Source of the DNA: Sphingobium yanoikuyae
GTDB lineage: Bacteria; Pseudomonadota; Alphaproteobacteria; Sphingomonadales; Sphingomonadaceae
Reading direction: 5' to 3'
DNA length: 64,000 nt
Assembly (NCBI RefSeq): GCF_013001025.1
Contig: NZ_CP053021.1
Span: 806,001-870,000 of the forward strand
The notes under the pieces are model-generated. The model was given only the letters and a program-made list of their open reading frames with translations. It did no database searches and had not been told where the DNA came from. A program made the translations under genes and the position numbers. Below are positions 56,772 through 64,000 of the stretch, piece by piece. The number at the start of each line of letters is the position of its first letter. Within the stretch, counting starts at the first letter, position 1.

Positions 56772-59315
56772 CTATCCGGCGATCAGTGCCTGAAGATCGA
56801 GCAGCGCCCGGCCGAAGGACAGGCCTTGCGGCCCCGCGACGAAGCGGGGTTCCCATTCCGGCCCGAACTTGTCCTTGTAGGCGCGCAGTCCTTCAAAGCC
56901 GTAGAGCGCATTGCCATGCTGGTAGAGCAGCGCCCCCAGCTTCGACCAGAGCGGTGCCAGCCGGCGCGCCTCCAGCCCGGAAAGCGGGGCGAGGCCGAGG
57001 TTGAACCAGCGATAACCCTGTGCCTTGCCCCACAGCATCAGGTGGATGAACAGAAAGTCCATCGTGCCATAGGGGGCGTCCTCGTCATGGCGCATCAGGT
57101 CGACCGACAGTTCGGACCGGTCGGCCGCGGCCCAGATATTGGCGAAGGCGACGATCCTGTCCTCCTGTCGCACCACGGCGCAGTCGAACCGCGCCATATA
57201 GGCGCGATCGAAGCGGCCGACGCTGAAGCATTTTTCCTTATGCCCCTTGGCCTGCAGCCAATGAGCGGAAATCTCGGCCAGCCGGTCCATTTCCTTGTCC
57301 AGCATCGCCGCAGGGATGATCTCGAAACTGGCGCCCTCCCGCGCCGCGCGCCGCTCGGCATAGCGCAGCGGCTTGGCATCCGGGCCGTCCAGCGTGAAAC
57401 CGGCCAGATCGACATGCGCCTCCTCGCCATATTTGACGATCTGCAGCCCCAGTTCGATTGCGAGCGGCAGCATGTCCTGGCTGATCTGATAGAGCAGCAG
57501 GCGGCCCTGCGCGGCATCGGCTTGTTCGCGCAGCCGCCAGAGCAGGTCCGCCCATTCGCTGCGGGCGCCGACGGGATCGCCCATGACGATCCAGCTATGC
57601 CCCCTGATCTGGTACATCAGGCAACAGGTGCCGCCATCCGACACCAGGAAGCGCTTGTCGCCGATATAGGCGAGATTGGCGTCGGTGCGTTCGGCCAGCG
57701 CCAGCGCGGCCTCCGGCGGGACGGCGGCATTGCTGGCCAAGGCGGGAATGGTTGCGGCCGGGCGCAGCAGGCGCCAGAGCGCCACGCCGATCAGCAGGAC
57801 GGCAACGGCCAGGCTGGCGCGCAGGAAACGCGAGGCATCGGCGCGGGCGGCAAAATGCCACCAGAGGTCGTTCTGATATTCGACATGCTTGTAGGCGAAG
57901 AAGCCGATCCAGACGCAGAGGCCCAGAACCACTGCGACTGTCGCCAGCCAGCCGGGGGTGAAGGCGTCGGCGATGAGCTGGGTCCGACGATAGAAGGCCG
58001 GGCGCGCCCATTGCAGCAGCGCGGCGATCAGCAGCATCGCCGCCGCTTCCTCATAATCCAGCCCCTTGAGCAGCGAGAAGATCGCGCCGGCCAGCAGCAG
58101 GATGCGGGTCAGCCAGAAGGCCCCGTCCAGCCGCCGGTAGAGGCCGGCCGACAGGATCAGCAGCGCCGCGCCGACCAGGCTGCCGGCCATGTGGGAGGCT
58201 TCGAGGAAGGGCAACGGCACGACGCTGTTAAGGGTGGCGACCCGGTGCGGGATGGCCGGGAGCGAACCCGATACCAGCAGGATGGCACCGCCCAGGAAGA
58301 CGAGCGCCGCCGTCATGATCGGTGCGAGGCCGGTCGTGACGGCTTGCAGGCCGCGCAGGGTGCGGCGCAACGGCTGTCGCCAGCGCCAGCCTTCCTGCGC
58401 AACGATGATGCCGACTGCGATCAGCAGCGGCAGGATATAATAGACCAGTCGATAGGCGAGCAGCGCGGCGACCAGTTGCGGCCGGTCCACGCCGGGCAGG
58501 GCGGCGAGCATCACCAGTTCGAACACGCCGACGCCGCCGGGCACATGGGTCAGCAGCACGGCGACGATGGCGAGCGCATAGCCCAGGAAGAAGGCAGGCC
58601 AGACATGGAGGCCAACGCCGGGCACCAGGACGAACAGCGCAGCGCTGGCCGCAGCGAGATCGATCACACCGATGCCGATCTGGCAGAATATGCGCGAGGC
58701 GGGCGGCAGCGGCAGGGACATGCGGCCAAAATGCAGCATCCGTCCCTGCCGGCCGGCAAAGAGGATCAGGCCGATGATGGCCGTGAGGGTCAGGCTTCCG
58801 GCCACACGCAATGCTGGCGCGGACAGGCGGACATCGCCTATCGACAGCGTCTCCGGCCGCCAGACCAGCATGGCCGCCGCCAGCGTCAGGACGCCGCCCC
58901 AGAAGGTGGCGCCAGCGATCGCGACCACCCGCGCTACATCGGCAACACCCAGCCCCGCCGCGCTGTAGATGCGGTAGCGCGCCGATCCGCCGGTCAGCAG
59001 CGACAGGCCCAGATTATGGCTGAGCGTATAGCTGATGAAGGAGGCGAGCGCCGCCGTGCCATAGGGCAAGGGGCGGCCGATCGAGCGCAGCGCCAGCACG
59101 TCGTAGAAGGTGAGCGTGACATAGCTGATCGCGGTCAGCAGCAGGGCGGGGATCAGGGCTGTCGGGCCAAGTGCATGAAAGGCCGCGCGGATGTCGCGCA
59201 CATGCACATCGTGCAGCAGATGGTAGAGCGCGACGAAGCCGAGCGCGGCGAGCAGCACCACAAGCCCGACCGACAAGGGCGTCTGGTAACGGCGCAAATA
59301 TGTCATGGCCCCCAT
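56772..59315 (-). CDS. mprF: Lysylphosphatidylglycerol synthase/flippase MprF (LpiA-like)
   Basis: 847 residues: N-terminal flippase with about 14 transmembrane helices (SYTLSHNLGLSLLTGGSARYRIYSAAGLG is the conserved core) and a cytosolic DUF2156 synthase domain (about 530-840; RFLVSDGGTCCLMYQIRGHSWIVMGDPVG, AHWLQAKGHKEKCFSVGRFDRAYMAR, YGTMDFLFIHLMLWGKAQGYRWFNLGLAPLSGL, AYKDKFGPEWEPRFVA). It transfers lysine (or another amino acid) from tRNA to phosphatidylglycerol and flips the product, giving resistance to cationic peptides and acid. Preceded in the same direction by DUF2147 and a VirJ/AcvB-like gene, the LpiA-AcvB arrangement of rhizobia. Confidence 0.92.
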   Translation of the reverse strand: MGAMTYLRRYQTPLSVGLVVLLAALGFVALYHLLHDVHVRDIRAAFHALGPTALIPALLLTAISYVTLTFYDVLALRSIGRPLPYGTAALASFISYTLSHNLGLSLLTGGSARYRIYSAAGLGVADVARVVAIAGATFWGGVLTLAAAMLVWRPETLSIGDVRLSAPALRVAGSLTLTAIIGLILFAGRQGRMLHFGRMSLPLPPASRIFCQIGIGVIDLAAASAALFVLVPGVGLHVWPAFFLGYALAIVAVLLTHVPGGVGVFELVMLAALPGVDRPQLVAALLAYRLVYYILPLLIAVGIIVAQEGWRWRQPLRRTLRGLQAVTTGLAPIMTAALVFLGGAILLVSGSLPAIPHRVATLNSVVPLPFLEASHMAGSLVGAALLILSAGLYRRLDGAFWLTRILLLAGAIFSLLKGLDYEEAAAMLLIAALLQWARPAFYRRTQLIADAFTPGWLATVAVVLGLCVWIGFFAYKHVEYQNDLWWHFAARADASRFLRASLAVAVLLIGVALWRLLRPAATIPALASNAAVPPEAALALAERTDANLAYIGDKRFLVSDGGTCCLMYQIRGHSWIVMGDPVGARSEWADLLWRLREQADAAQGRLLLYQISQDMLPLAIELGLQIVKYGEEAHVDLAGFTLDGPDAKPLRYAERRAAREGASFEIIPAAMLDKEMDRLAEISAHWLQAKGHKEKCFSVGRFDRAYMARFDCAVVRQEDRIVAFANIWAAADRSELSVDLMRHDEDAPYGTMDFLFIHLMLWGKAQGYRWFNLGLAPLSGLEARRLAPLWSKLGALLYQHGNALYGFEGLRAYKDKFGPEWEPRFVAGPQGLSFGRALLDLQALIAG

Positions 59316-59321
59316 CTGTCG

Positions 59322-59732
59322 CTACCCCGTCTTGACCCGGTGCCAGAGCTGGCTGCGGCAGAAAAGCCCACCCAGGATGCAGCCGGAAATCTTCAGCTGG
59401 TCCGGCCCCTGCTGGTCGATGGTGGAATAGAAGGTGCGGCCCATGTCGGGCACATAGACCCGCCCGGCCCAATGGCCCGGTCCCTTGGGGCGATAATCCT
59501 GCAACAGGGTGGTGCCGACCAGATGCGGGATGCCGGCATCGCTGGCATCGGCCAGCGCCTCGGCATTGGCGTGACTGACCCAGCCGCACAATCTGTCCTG
59601 ACAGGCGCCGGTCGTGACCGTGACGCTGCCGCGCGGATTGATCCAGGAACCCAGCACCGGATCGGCCGCCATCGCCGGAGCGGCGGCGATCAGGCTGATG
59701 CCGGCAAGGAACAGGCGCAAGGCATGAGGCAT
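59322..59732 (-). CDS. DUF2147 periplasmic protein
   Basis: 136 residues with a signal peptide (LRLFLAGISLIAAAPAMA). DUF2147 core: DPVLGSWINPRGSVTVTTGACQDRLCGWV, the GRVYVPDMGRTFYSTIDQQGPDQLKISGCILGGLFCRSQLWHR end. Four Cys in two CxxxxC-like pairs suggest disulfides. Lipocalin-like beta fold. It is sandwiched 6 bases before mprF and 3 bases after the acvB-like gene, so it is probably involved in the same lipid-modification system; role unproven. Confidence 0.87.
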   Translation of the reverse strand: MPHALRLFLAGISLIAAAPAMAADPVLGSWINPRGSVTVTTGACQDRLCGWVSHANAEALADASDAGIPHLVGTTLLQDYRPKGPGHWAGRVYVPDMGRTFYSTIDQQGPDQLKISGCILGGLFCRSQLWHRVKTG

Positions 59733-59735
59733 GGG

Positions 59736-60473
59736 TCAGGTCTTCCGGATCAATCCCTGCCGGGCGAAGGCCGCGTGCAGGACATGGTAGAGCGCATCGA
59801 CATCATGGTGCAATGGATGCCCGCCCGGCAGCGCGACGGTCTGCCCATTGGGCTGGTGCAGCAATGGGCACAGGCTGGCCGCTTCCTCCTGTCCATGGAC
59901 GCAGAGCAAAGGCGCCCAGTCGAGCTTGCGCGCGGTCGGCAGGGCGTCCGCCTCCGCCATGGCAAAGGTGAATATCTCACCGGGCGAAGCGCGATATTCG
60001 ACCGTGGCGCCTGGCACCACCAGCGCGACCATGGCGATGGCATGGTGTTGGGCAGCGGGCAGCGTTGCAAGGCCGACATGCGCCATGTCGGCGCCGAAGG
60101 ACTGGCCTATCAGGATGACCGGCGCGGCGGGATCGATGCTGTGGGCCTGAGCCAGGGCCTGGCTGATCAGGGTAGTGGCTTCGGCAGAGCTGCGGGTCTT
60201 GCGAAAATAGGTCAGCGAATTGACGCCGACGGTCGGCAGGCCGTCTCGCGTCAGGCGTGCCATGATGCCCGGCCCCATGCCGACCTTCATGCCCATGTCG
60301 CCCGACAGGATGATGGCGATCGGCGTGCCATGGCCCGGCCGATAGCCCTGTGGGCGGGAGAGGGAAAAGGGATCGCCGCCCAGATAGCCGAGCCATTGGA
60401 AGGTCGCTGCCAGCAGAGCGAGGATCAGGACGGGCAGGATATACCGGATGCTCTTGCCGCTGCGCGCCATCAT
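59736..60473 (-). CDS. VirJ/AcvB-like hydrolase, single domain
   Basis: 245 residues: N-terminal helix (YILPVLILALLAATFQWLGYLGG), then an alpha/beta hydrolase of the VirJ family (IAIILSGDMGMKVGMGPGIMARL, VGVNSLTYFRKTRSSAEATTLISQAL, nucleophile GQSFGADMAH, and the His in GGHPLHHD). In Agrobacterium, AcvB hydrolyses lysyl-phosphatidylglycerol and is made with the LpiA synthase. This shorter copy lies immediately upstream of DUF2147-mprF and probably has that role in the periplasm. Full AcvB proteins carry two VirJ domains; only one is here. ATG 60473 chosen ahead of the first helix. Confidence 0.8.
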   Translation of the reverse strand: MMARSGKSIRYILPVLILALLAATFQWLGYLGGDPFSLSRPQGYRPGHGTPIAIILSGDMGMKVGMGPGIMARLTRDGLPTVGVNSLTYFRKTRSSAEATTLISQALAQAHSIDPAAPVILIGQSFGADMAHVGLATLPAAQHHAIAMVALVVPGATVEYRASPGEIFTFAMAEADALPTARKLDWAPLLCVHGQEEAASLCPLLHQPNGQTVALPGGHPLHHDVDALYHVLHAAFARQGLIRKT

Positions 60474-60698
60474 GCCGTCTCCGCGATCGACCCGAGCGCC
60501 CGGCACGTCGGGAGGAGACCGACGTGCCGGGCTGTGAGCGGTCGGAACAAGACCCACGCGTTCCGACCGTTCGGCCAGCTGGTCCAAGCTGGCCTGTTTC
60601 GTGCCACCCAAGGGGGGAGGGGAGGTGGCACGACCGATATGGTCTATGACGGCCTGCGGTAGCGTGGCTGGAAGATGAACTTTTGGAGAGGCGGTCGA

Positions 60699-61457
60699 TT
60701 AGATGCGACGGGCGACTGCGCCGGCGGCCCAGCCCATGCCGACGGCCAGGGCGATGGCGGTCAGGCCATAGAGGAAAGACCAGCGTTCGGCCGCGACGGC
60801 CATGAACTGTTCGAAGCCCGATTTGCGAACATGGATGTCGCGCACCGCCGCTGCTACGACGCGGCCGTCCTGCACCAGGAAGGTTTCGGCGGTATAGTCG
60901 CCCACGATCACACGGGCCGAGAGCGGCAGGCGGGCGCGATAGAGCACGTCGTCGCTGATCTCCACTGTGCCGGGGCGTTCGACGAACAGGCCGTTGCGCT
61001 GGCGCAGATCGACAAGGCCAGCCTGAAACCGGTCCAGCTCGGCGCTATCGTTGAGCGAGGAGGGGGAGAGTTGCAGCTTGTCGACGCCCAGTTCGTAGAT
61101 CGCCGCCGTGCGTTCATCGACGATCTGGGCGATCGGCCGGGAGGAGGCCATGGCGTAGAAGCTGGGCGCAGAGCGAAAGCGGGCGCGGTCGGCATTGACC
61201 CAGATGCCGGCGACCTTCTGCTTCTCGCGCATGGTGATCGACTGTTCGGGGCCTTTCAGCACGACGACGATGTCCGCCGGCTTGTCCGGACTCCGACCGT
61301 CGGGATAGACGATGGCGCCGAACAGCAGCAGGTCCGCGCCGGTGAAGCTGTACTGGATCTCGACCTCGCGCTGGGACACATCGGGCACCAGTTGCGGTTC
61401 GTCCGCGGCACTCAGCAGCAGCGCCAGAGCCGGCAGGATGAGGCGGGATATCCTCAT
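60699..61457 (-). CDS. TIGR02186-family protein, membrane-anchored
   Basis: 252 residues: signal (MRISRLILPALALLLSAADE), a beta-rich periplasmic domain (REVEIQYSFTGADLLLFGAIVYPDG, DIVVVLKGPEQSITMREKQKVAGIWVNADR, SAPSFYAMASSRPIAQI) and a C-terminal anchor helix (FLYGLTAIALAVGMGWAAGAVA). This family is regularly encoded beside TSUP transporters in alphaproteobacteria, as here (ATGA overlap with the TSUP stop). Probably a periplasmic partner of that transporter; biochemical role unknown. Confidence 0.85.
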   Translation of the reverse strand: MRISRLILPALALLLSAADEPQLVPDVSQREVEIQYSFTGADLLLFGAIVYPDGRSPDKPADIVVVLKGPEQSITMREKQKVAGIWVNADRARFRSAPSFYAMASSRPIAQIVDERTAAIYELGVDKLQLSPSSLNDSAELDRFQAGLVDLRQRNGLFVERPGTVEISDDVLYRARLPLSARVIVGDYTAETFLVQDGRVVAAAVRDIHVRKSGFEQFMAVAAERWSFLYGLTAIALAVGMGWAAGAVARRI

Positions 61458-62368
61458 TTCACGTCGATCGTGAAGATTTCGTCGGGCCGCCAGCCCAGCC
61501 CCAGCGCCATGCGCGCGGCGACCAGCAGCACGATCGCGGCGAGCAGGATGCGCAGATATTCCGGGCGGATCGTCATCGACAGCCGGGTGCCGACCTGCGC
61601 GCCGGTGACGCTGCCGATCAGCAGCAGCATGGCCAGCACCAGATCGACCGCCTTGGTCGTCATCGCGTGCATCATCGTCGTCGCCATGGTGACGAACAGG
61701 ATCTGAAACAGCGACGTGCCGACCACCGACTGGGTGTTCATGCCGAGCAGATAGAGCATCGCCGGCACCAGGATGAAGCCGCCACCCACGCCCAGCAACA
61801 TGGTCAGGATGCCGGTTGCCATGCCCAGCAGCAGCGGCGCCAGCGGCGAGATATAGAGGCCCGAGCGATAGAAGCGCCAGCGCATCGGCAGTGCTGCGAC
61901 CAGCGGATGGTGGCGGCGCTTGCGCGCCTGCATGCGCTTGCCGGTCTTGAGCGCGATCAGTGCCTGGATCGACTCCTTCGCCATCAGCGATCCGATGCCG
62001 CCCAGCATCAGCACATAGAGAATGCCGATCACCGTATCGATCTGCCCCAGCGACTGGAGCAAGCGAAAGATGAGGACGCCAAGGCCCGCGCCGACCACGC
62101 CGCCGGCGATCAGTACGCCGCCCATGCGGAAATCGACGGTGCCGCGCGACATGTGGGTCACGACGCCGGAAACACTGGCGCCGGTCACCTGGCTGGCAGC
62201 GGAGGCCGCTGCGACCGTGGGCGGGATGCCATAGAAGATGAGCAGCGGCGTCGTGAGGAAGCCGCCACCCACGCCGAACATGCCCGACAACAGGCCGACG
62301 ACGCCACCCAGTCCGATGATGATCAGGGCGTTCACCGACAGATTGGCGATGGGCAGGTATAGATCCAT
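61454..62368 (-). CDS. TSUP family transporter paired with TIGR02186
   Basis: 304 residues, eight transmembrane helices, two TSUP repeats (GLGGVVGLLSGMFGVGGGFLTTPLLIFYGIPPTVAAASAASQVTGAS and GMATGILTMLLGVGGGFILVPAMLYLLGMNTQSVVGTSLFQILFV). Sulfite or related anion export is the family expectation. ATG 62368 (MDLYLPIANLSVNALI) preferred over the 62389 start. Translationally coupled to the downstream TIGR02186 gene. Confidence 0.87.
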   Translation of the reverse strand: MDLYLPIANLSVNALIIIGLGGVVGLLSGMFGVGGGFLTTPLLIFYGIPPTVAAASAASQVTGASVSGVVTHMSRGTVDFRMGGVLIAGGVVGAGLGVLIFRLLQSLGQIDTVIGILYVLMLGGIGSLMAKESIQALIALKTGKRMQARKRRHHPLVAALPMRWRFYRSGLYISPLAPLLLGMATGILTMLLGVGGGFILVPAMLYLLGMNTQSVVGTSLFQILFVTMATTMMHAMTTKAVDLVLAMLLLIGSVTGAQVGTRLSMTIRPEYLRILLAAIVLLVAARMALGLGWRPDEIFTIDVK

Positions 62369-62425
62369 GCCCCATCGGGTTAGAGACAAAAGACTCCGAG
62401 CGAAAGCCGGGAGATGGCCGGTAGG

Positions 62426-63466
62426 CTAAAAATCGGCGGCGAGTGTGACCGCCAGGCCGGAAGCCGGTTTGGCTTGACCGGCGACACGTTCACGCCATTC
62501 GATCCCGATGCGTGCGGCGATCGCTGGAAGGGGCAGACGAAACTGGATTTCGGGGCCGATATCCAGTCGTTCGACATCGGGTTGCGCACCACCAGACAGG
62601 CTGAGGCCAACGCGCAGAGGGCTGCCCTTGATCGGCGCGAGAAGCGAGAATTTTCCGTCGATGAAAAGGTCGCGCTTGTGCAGTCCTACCATGCCGGTCT
62701 GTGCGTAAAGGCTGGCCTCGATCGGCCCGGCAACGGGTCTGGGGCCAAAACCGCCGACGAGCAACAGCGCGAAGGAGTCGCGCGCCTGGGTATCGAGCGC
62801 GATCCGTCGTTCGGCGGCAAGGCTGACGGCAATATGGCGTACTGGCTGATAGGACAGGCCGATCGCGGTTTCGGGCGCCTCGGGCGACTGGAGGGCCGTC
62901 GTCGCCCGACCATAAGCGGCGAGGCGTCCCGAGGATCGGGGCGTCAGGTCGAAGTCGATCCGTGCTCCGGCCTGCGACCCGCCGAGGCGCCCCACCGTGG
63001 CCAGGTCTGCCGATGAACCACCGCCGGAGCGCCAGAGCAGCCAGACGCTGCCTTGCCAGCGATCATAGCCGACGGGCGATATGGTCGATACCGAAATGGC
63101 AAGCGGTTCCATGGCTTTGGGCCGGCCTAGGGGAGGTCTTTGTCTGGAGGCGCCAGAGTTCAACGACCATGCGTTCGATAGTGGCGCGATGGCATAAGAG
63201 GGCCGGACTGGCTTGAAGGGCGAACTCGCACGGATGGGTTGCCACTTATTGCCAGAATAAATTGCTGTTTCTGCTTTGTGGATGATCGGGATCATGCGCT
63301 CCTGATGGGTGGGGGAGCCGATCCGACTGCCTTTTGCCGGGGTTGGTACTGTCGCTGGTAGCGGCGCTGTCGACGCGATCGTGCCGAACAGGCGCATGCC
63401 AGTCCAGCCGATGCACAGCATGAAAAAGAAGCGCACCGGCCGTCCATCGGCCGATGATCCGATCAT
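62426..63466 (-). CDS. NfrA C-terminal-like outer-membrane barrel protein
   Basis: 346 residues. Start ATG 63466 overlaps the glycosyltransferase stop (ATGA). N-terminal hydrophobic segment (VRFFFMLCIGWTGMRLF), a low-complexity linker (to about 120), then a domain of alternating strands: YDRWQGSVWLLWR, GGSQAGARIDFDLTP, AIGLSYQPVRHIAVSLAAERRIALDTQARDSFALLLVGGFG, GIEWRERVAGQAKP and end LAVTLAADF. The SAERR...ARDSF...L pattern resembles the NfrA C-terminal domain, which with NfrB exports the exopolysaccharide used by N4-like phages. Assignment is by pattern plus neighbour. Confidence 0.6.
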   Translation of the reverse strand: MIGSSADGRPVRFFFMLCIGWTGMRLFGTIASTAPLPATVPTPAKGSRIGSPTHQERMIPIIHKAETAIYSGNKWQPIRASSPFKPVRPSYAIAPLSNAWSLNSGASRQRPPLGRPKAMEPLAISVSTISPVGYDRWQGSVWLLWRSGGGSSADLATVGRLGGSQAGARIDFDLTPRSSGRLAAYGRATTALQSPEAPETAIGLSYQPVRHIAVSLAAERRIALDTQARDSFALLLVGGFGPRPVAGPIEASLYAQTGMVGLHKRDLFIDGKFSLLAPIKGSPLRVGLSLSGGAQPDVERLDIGPEIQFRLPLPAIAARIGIEWRERVAGQAKPASGLAVTLAADF

Positions 63467-64000
63467 GCCTGCTCCTCCATGTCGGGGAAGTGATGTTGCG
63501 TCTTGTCCCACACCAGCGGCTTGCCCAGCAGCGACTGGACATAGAGGATCACGGCGCGCCGGGCGGCCAGGATAGCGATCGCATTGCCGACGAACATGCG
63601 CGGCACGGCCGCCAGTCCATGCCGCCAGCCATAGGCATGGCCGGCAAAGATCGCGCGCATCATGATGCGCCATGCCATGAGCCAGAGATTGAGCGTCAGC
63701 AAGCTGTCGATCAGCGGCGTCGACGGGCGCATTTGCGGCGCCAGGAATGGGCGCGCCAGTTCCAACATGCTCCAGAGCAGCAGCGTGGCGTAGGCGGCGA
63801 CGATGATCAGGGCCGCAAGGGTGGCGCGCCGGTCCCTGATCCGCATCCACCATTCGGCCGGGCCACCCTGCCAGCCCATCCGATCCCATCCGGCAAGCGA
63901 AATGCCGATGATCCAGCGTGCCTTCTGGCGGATGGCGGCCGGGGCGCTGTCGGGAAAATATTCGCGTGTCGCGACAAGACGGCCCTGTGCGTCACGGATG
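63463..64000 (-). CDS. NfrB-like membrane glycosyltransferase, C-terminal part (5' end outside window)
   Basis: The last 178 codons of a gene that runs off the right edge. RQKARWIIGISLAGWDRMGW carries the (Q/R)xxRW catalytic-loop motif of processive GT2 enzymes of the N4 adsorption protein B (NfrB) family. Transmembrane helices follow (AALIIVAAYATLLLWSML, LLTLNLWLMAWRIMMRAIF), then YGWRHGLAAVPRMFVGNAIAILAARRAVILYVQSLLGKPLVWDKTQHHFP, which is the family's typical end. It polymerises an exopolysaccharide in the inner membrane. Coupled to the NfrA-C-like gene. Confidence 0.85.
   Translation of the reverse strand, partial: IRDAQGRLVATREYFPDSAPAAIRQKARWIIGISLAGWDRMGWQGGPAEWWMRIRDRRATLAALIIVAAYATLLLWSMLELARPFLAPQMRPSTPLIDSLLTLNLWLMAWRIMMRAIFAGHAYGWRHGLAAVPRMFVGNAIAILAARRAVILYVQSLLGKPLVWDKTQHHFPDMEEQA

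Noticed and set aside
56334..60662. A 1442-codon plus-strand open frame
   Set aside because: It is antisense to five well-supported minus-strand genes (VOC, MprF, DUF2147, VirJ-like) and has the Gln/Arg/Gly-rich composition of a GC-driven shadow frame.
1..64000. tRNA or rRNA genes
   Set aside because: No cloverleaf with a T-arm GGTTCGA-type block and no rRNA-like segment was recognised; a tRNAscan or Infernal run would settle this.

Overview
The window looks like a chromosomal piece of a sphingomonad (Sphingomonadaceae, probably Sphingobium or a close relative). The grounds are a high GC content with strong GC3 bias, gene-transfer-agent (GTA) capsid genes next to DUF6127 and DUF2793 genes, large TonB-dependent receptors (TBDRs), an OmpA protein with a polyproline linker, and many intergenic GC-rich palindromes. 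The family is a confident inference; the genus is a guess. I recognised no rRNA, tRNA or CRISPR array.

Region 1 (1-5.4 kb) is a decayed GTA/prophage structural cluster: DUF6127, an HK97-type prohead protease and major capsid protein, then only the C-terminal part of the large tail protein and a DUF2793 gene. The connector, tail-tube, tape-measure and hub genes are missing. Between protease and capsid sits an AT-richer cassette with its own promoter and terminator, encoding a small membrane protein (frame apparently broken) and an ImmA/IrrE metallopeptidase. It has the layout of a phage moron and is the most unusual unit here.

Region 2 (5.5-18.2 kb) holds OmpA, a SodC lipoprotein, ThpR, an IS3-family element (orfA carries an amber codon) beside an IS30 remnant, a GH27 enzyme, an M28 peptidase, a GST, an intracellular PHA depolymerase, a DUF2157-like membrane protein and a nitronate monooxygenase-like enzyme. 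Region 3 (18.2-32.6 kb) has an alpha/beta hydrolase, a tandem-PAS hybrid kinase, KdgK, a TetR regulator, an acyl-CoA dehydrogenase and a complete cytochrome bd locus: cydDC-usp diverging from cydABX around an FNR-like box.

Region 4 (33-56.3 kb) is a plant-polysaccharide/uronate locus. It encodes a GH79-like enzyme, a hexuronate-type MFS transporter, a FAH/hydratase-family protein, a LacI regulator, KduI, KduD, a carboxylesterase, a cupin, a pectate lyase, a large TBDR and a GH43 enzyme. A palindrome close to TGACACCGGTGTCA lies upstream of the FAH-transporter/lacI pair, kduI, the pectate lyase, the TBDR and the GH43 gene, so the LacI protein probably controls all of them. A second TBDR followed by two membrane proteins (one PepSY type) looks like an iron-uptake operon embedded in this region.

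Region 5 (56.3-64 kb) carries a VirJ/AcvB-like hydrolase, DUF2147, MprF (lysyl-phosphatidylglycerol) and VOC gene run, a TSUP transporter paired with a TIGR02186 protein, and the end of an NfrB-like glycosyltransferase overlapping an NfrA-C-like outer-membrane protein.
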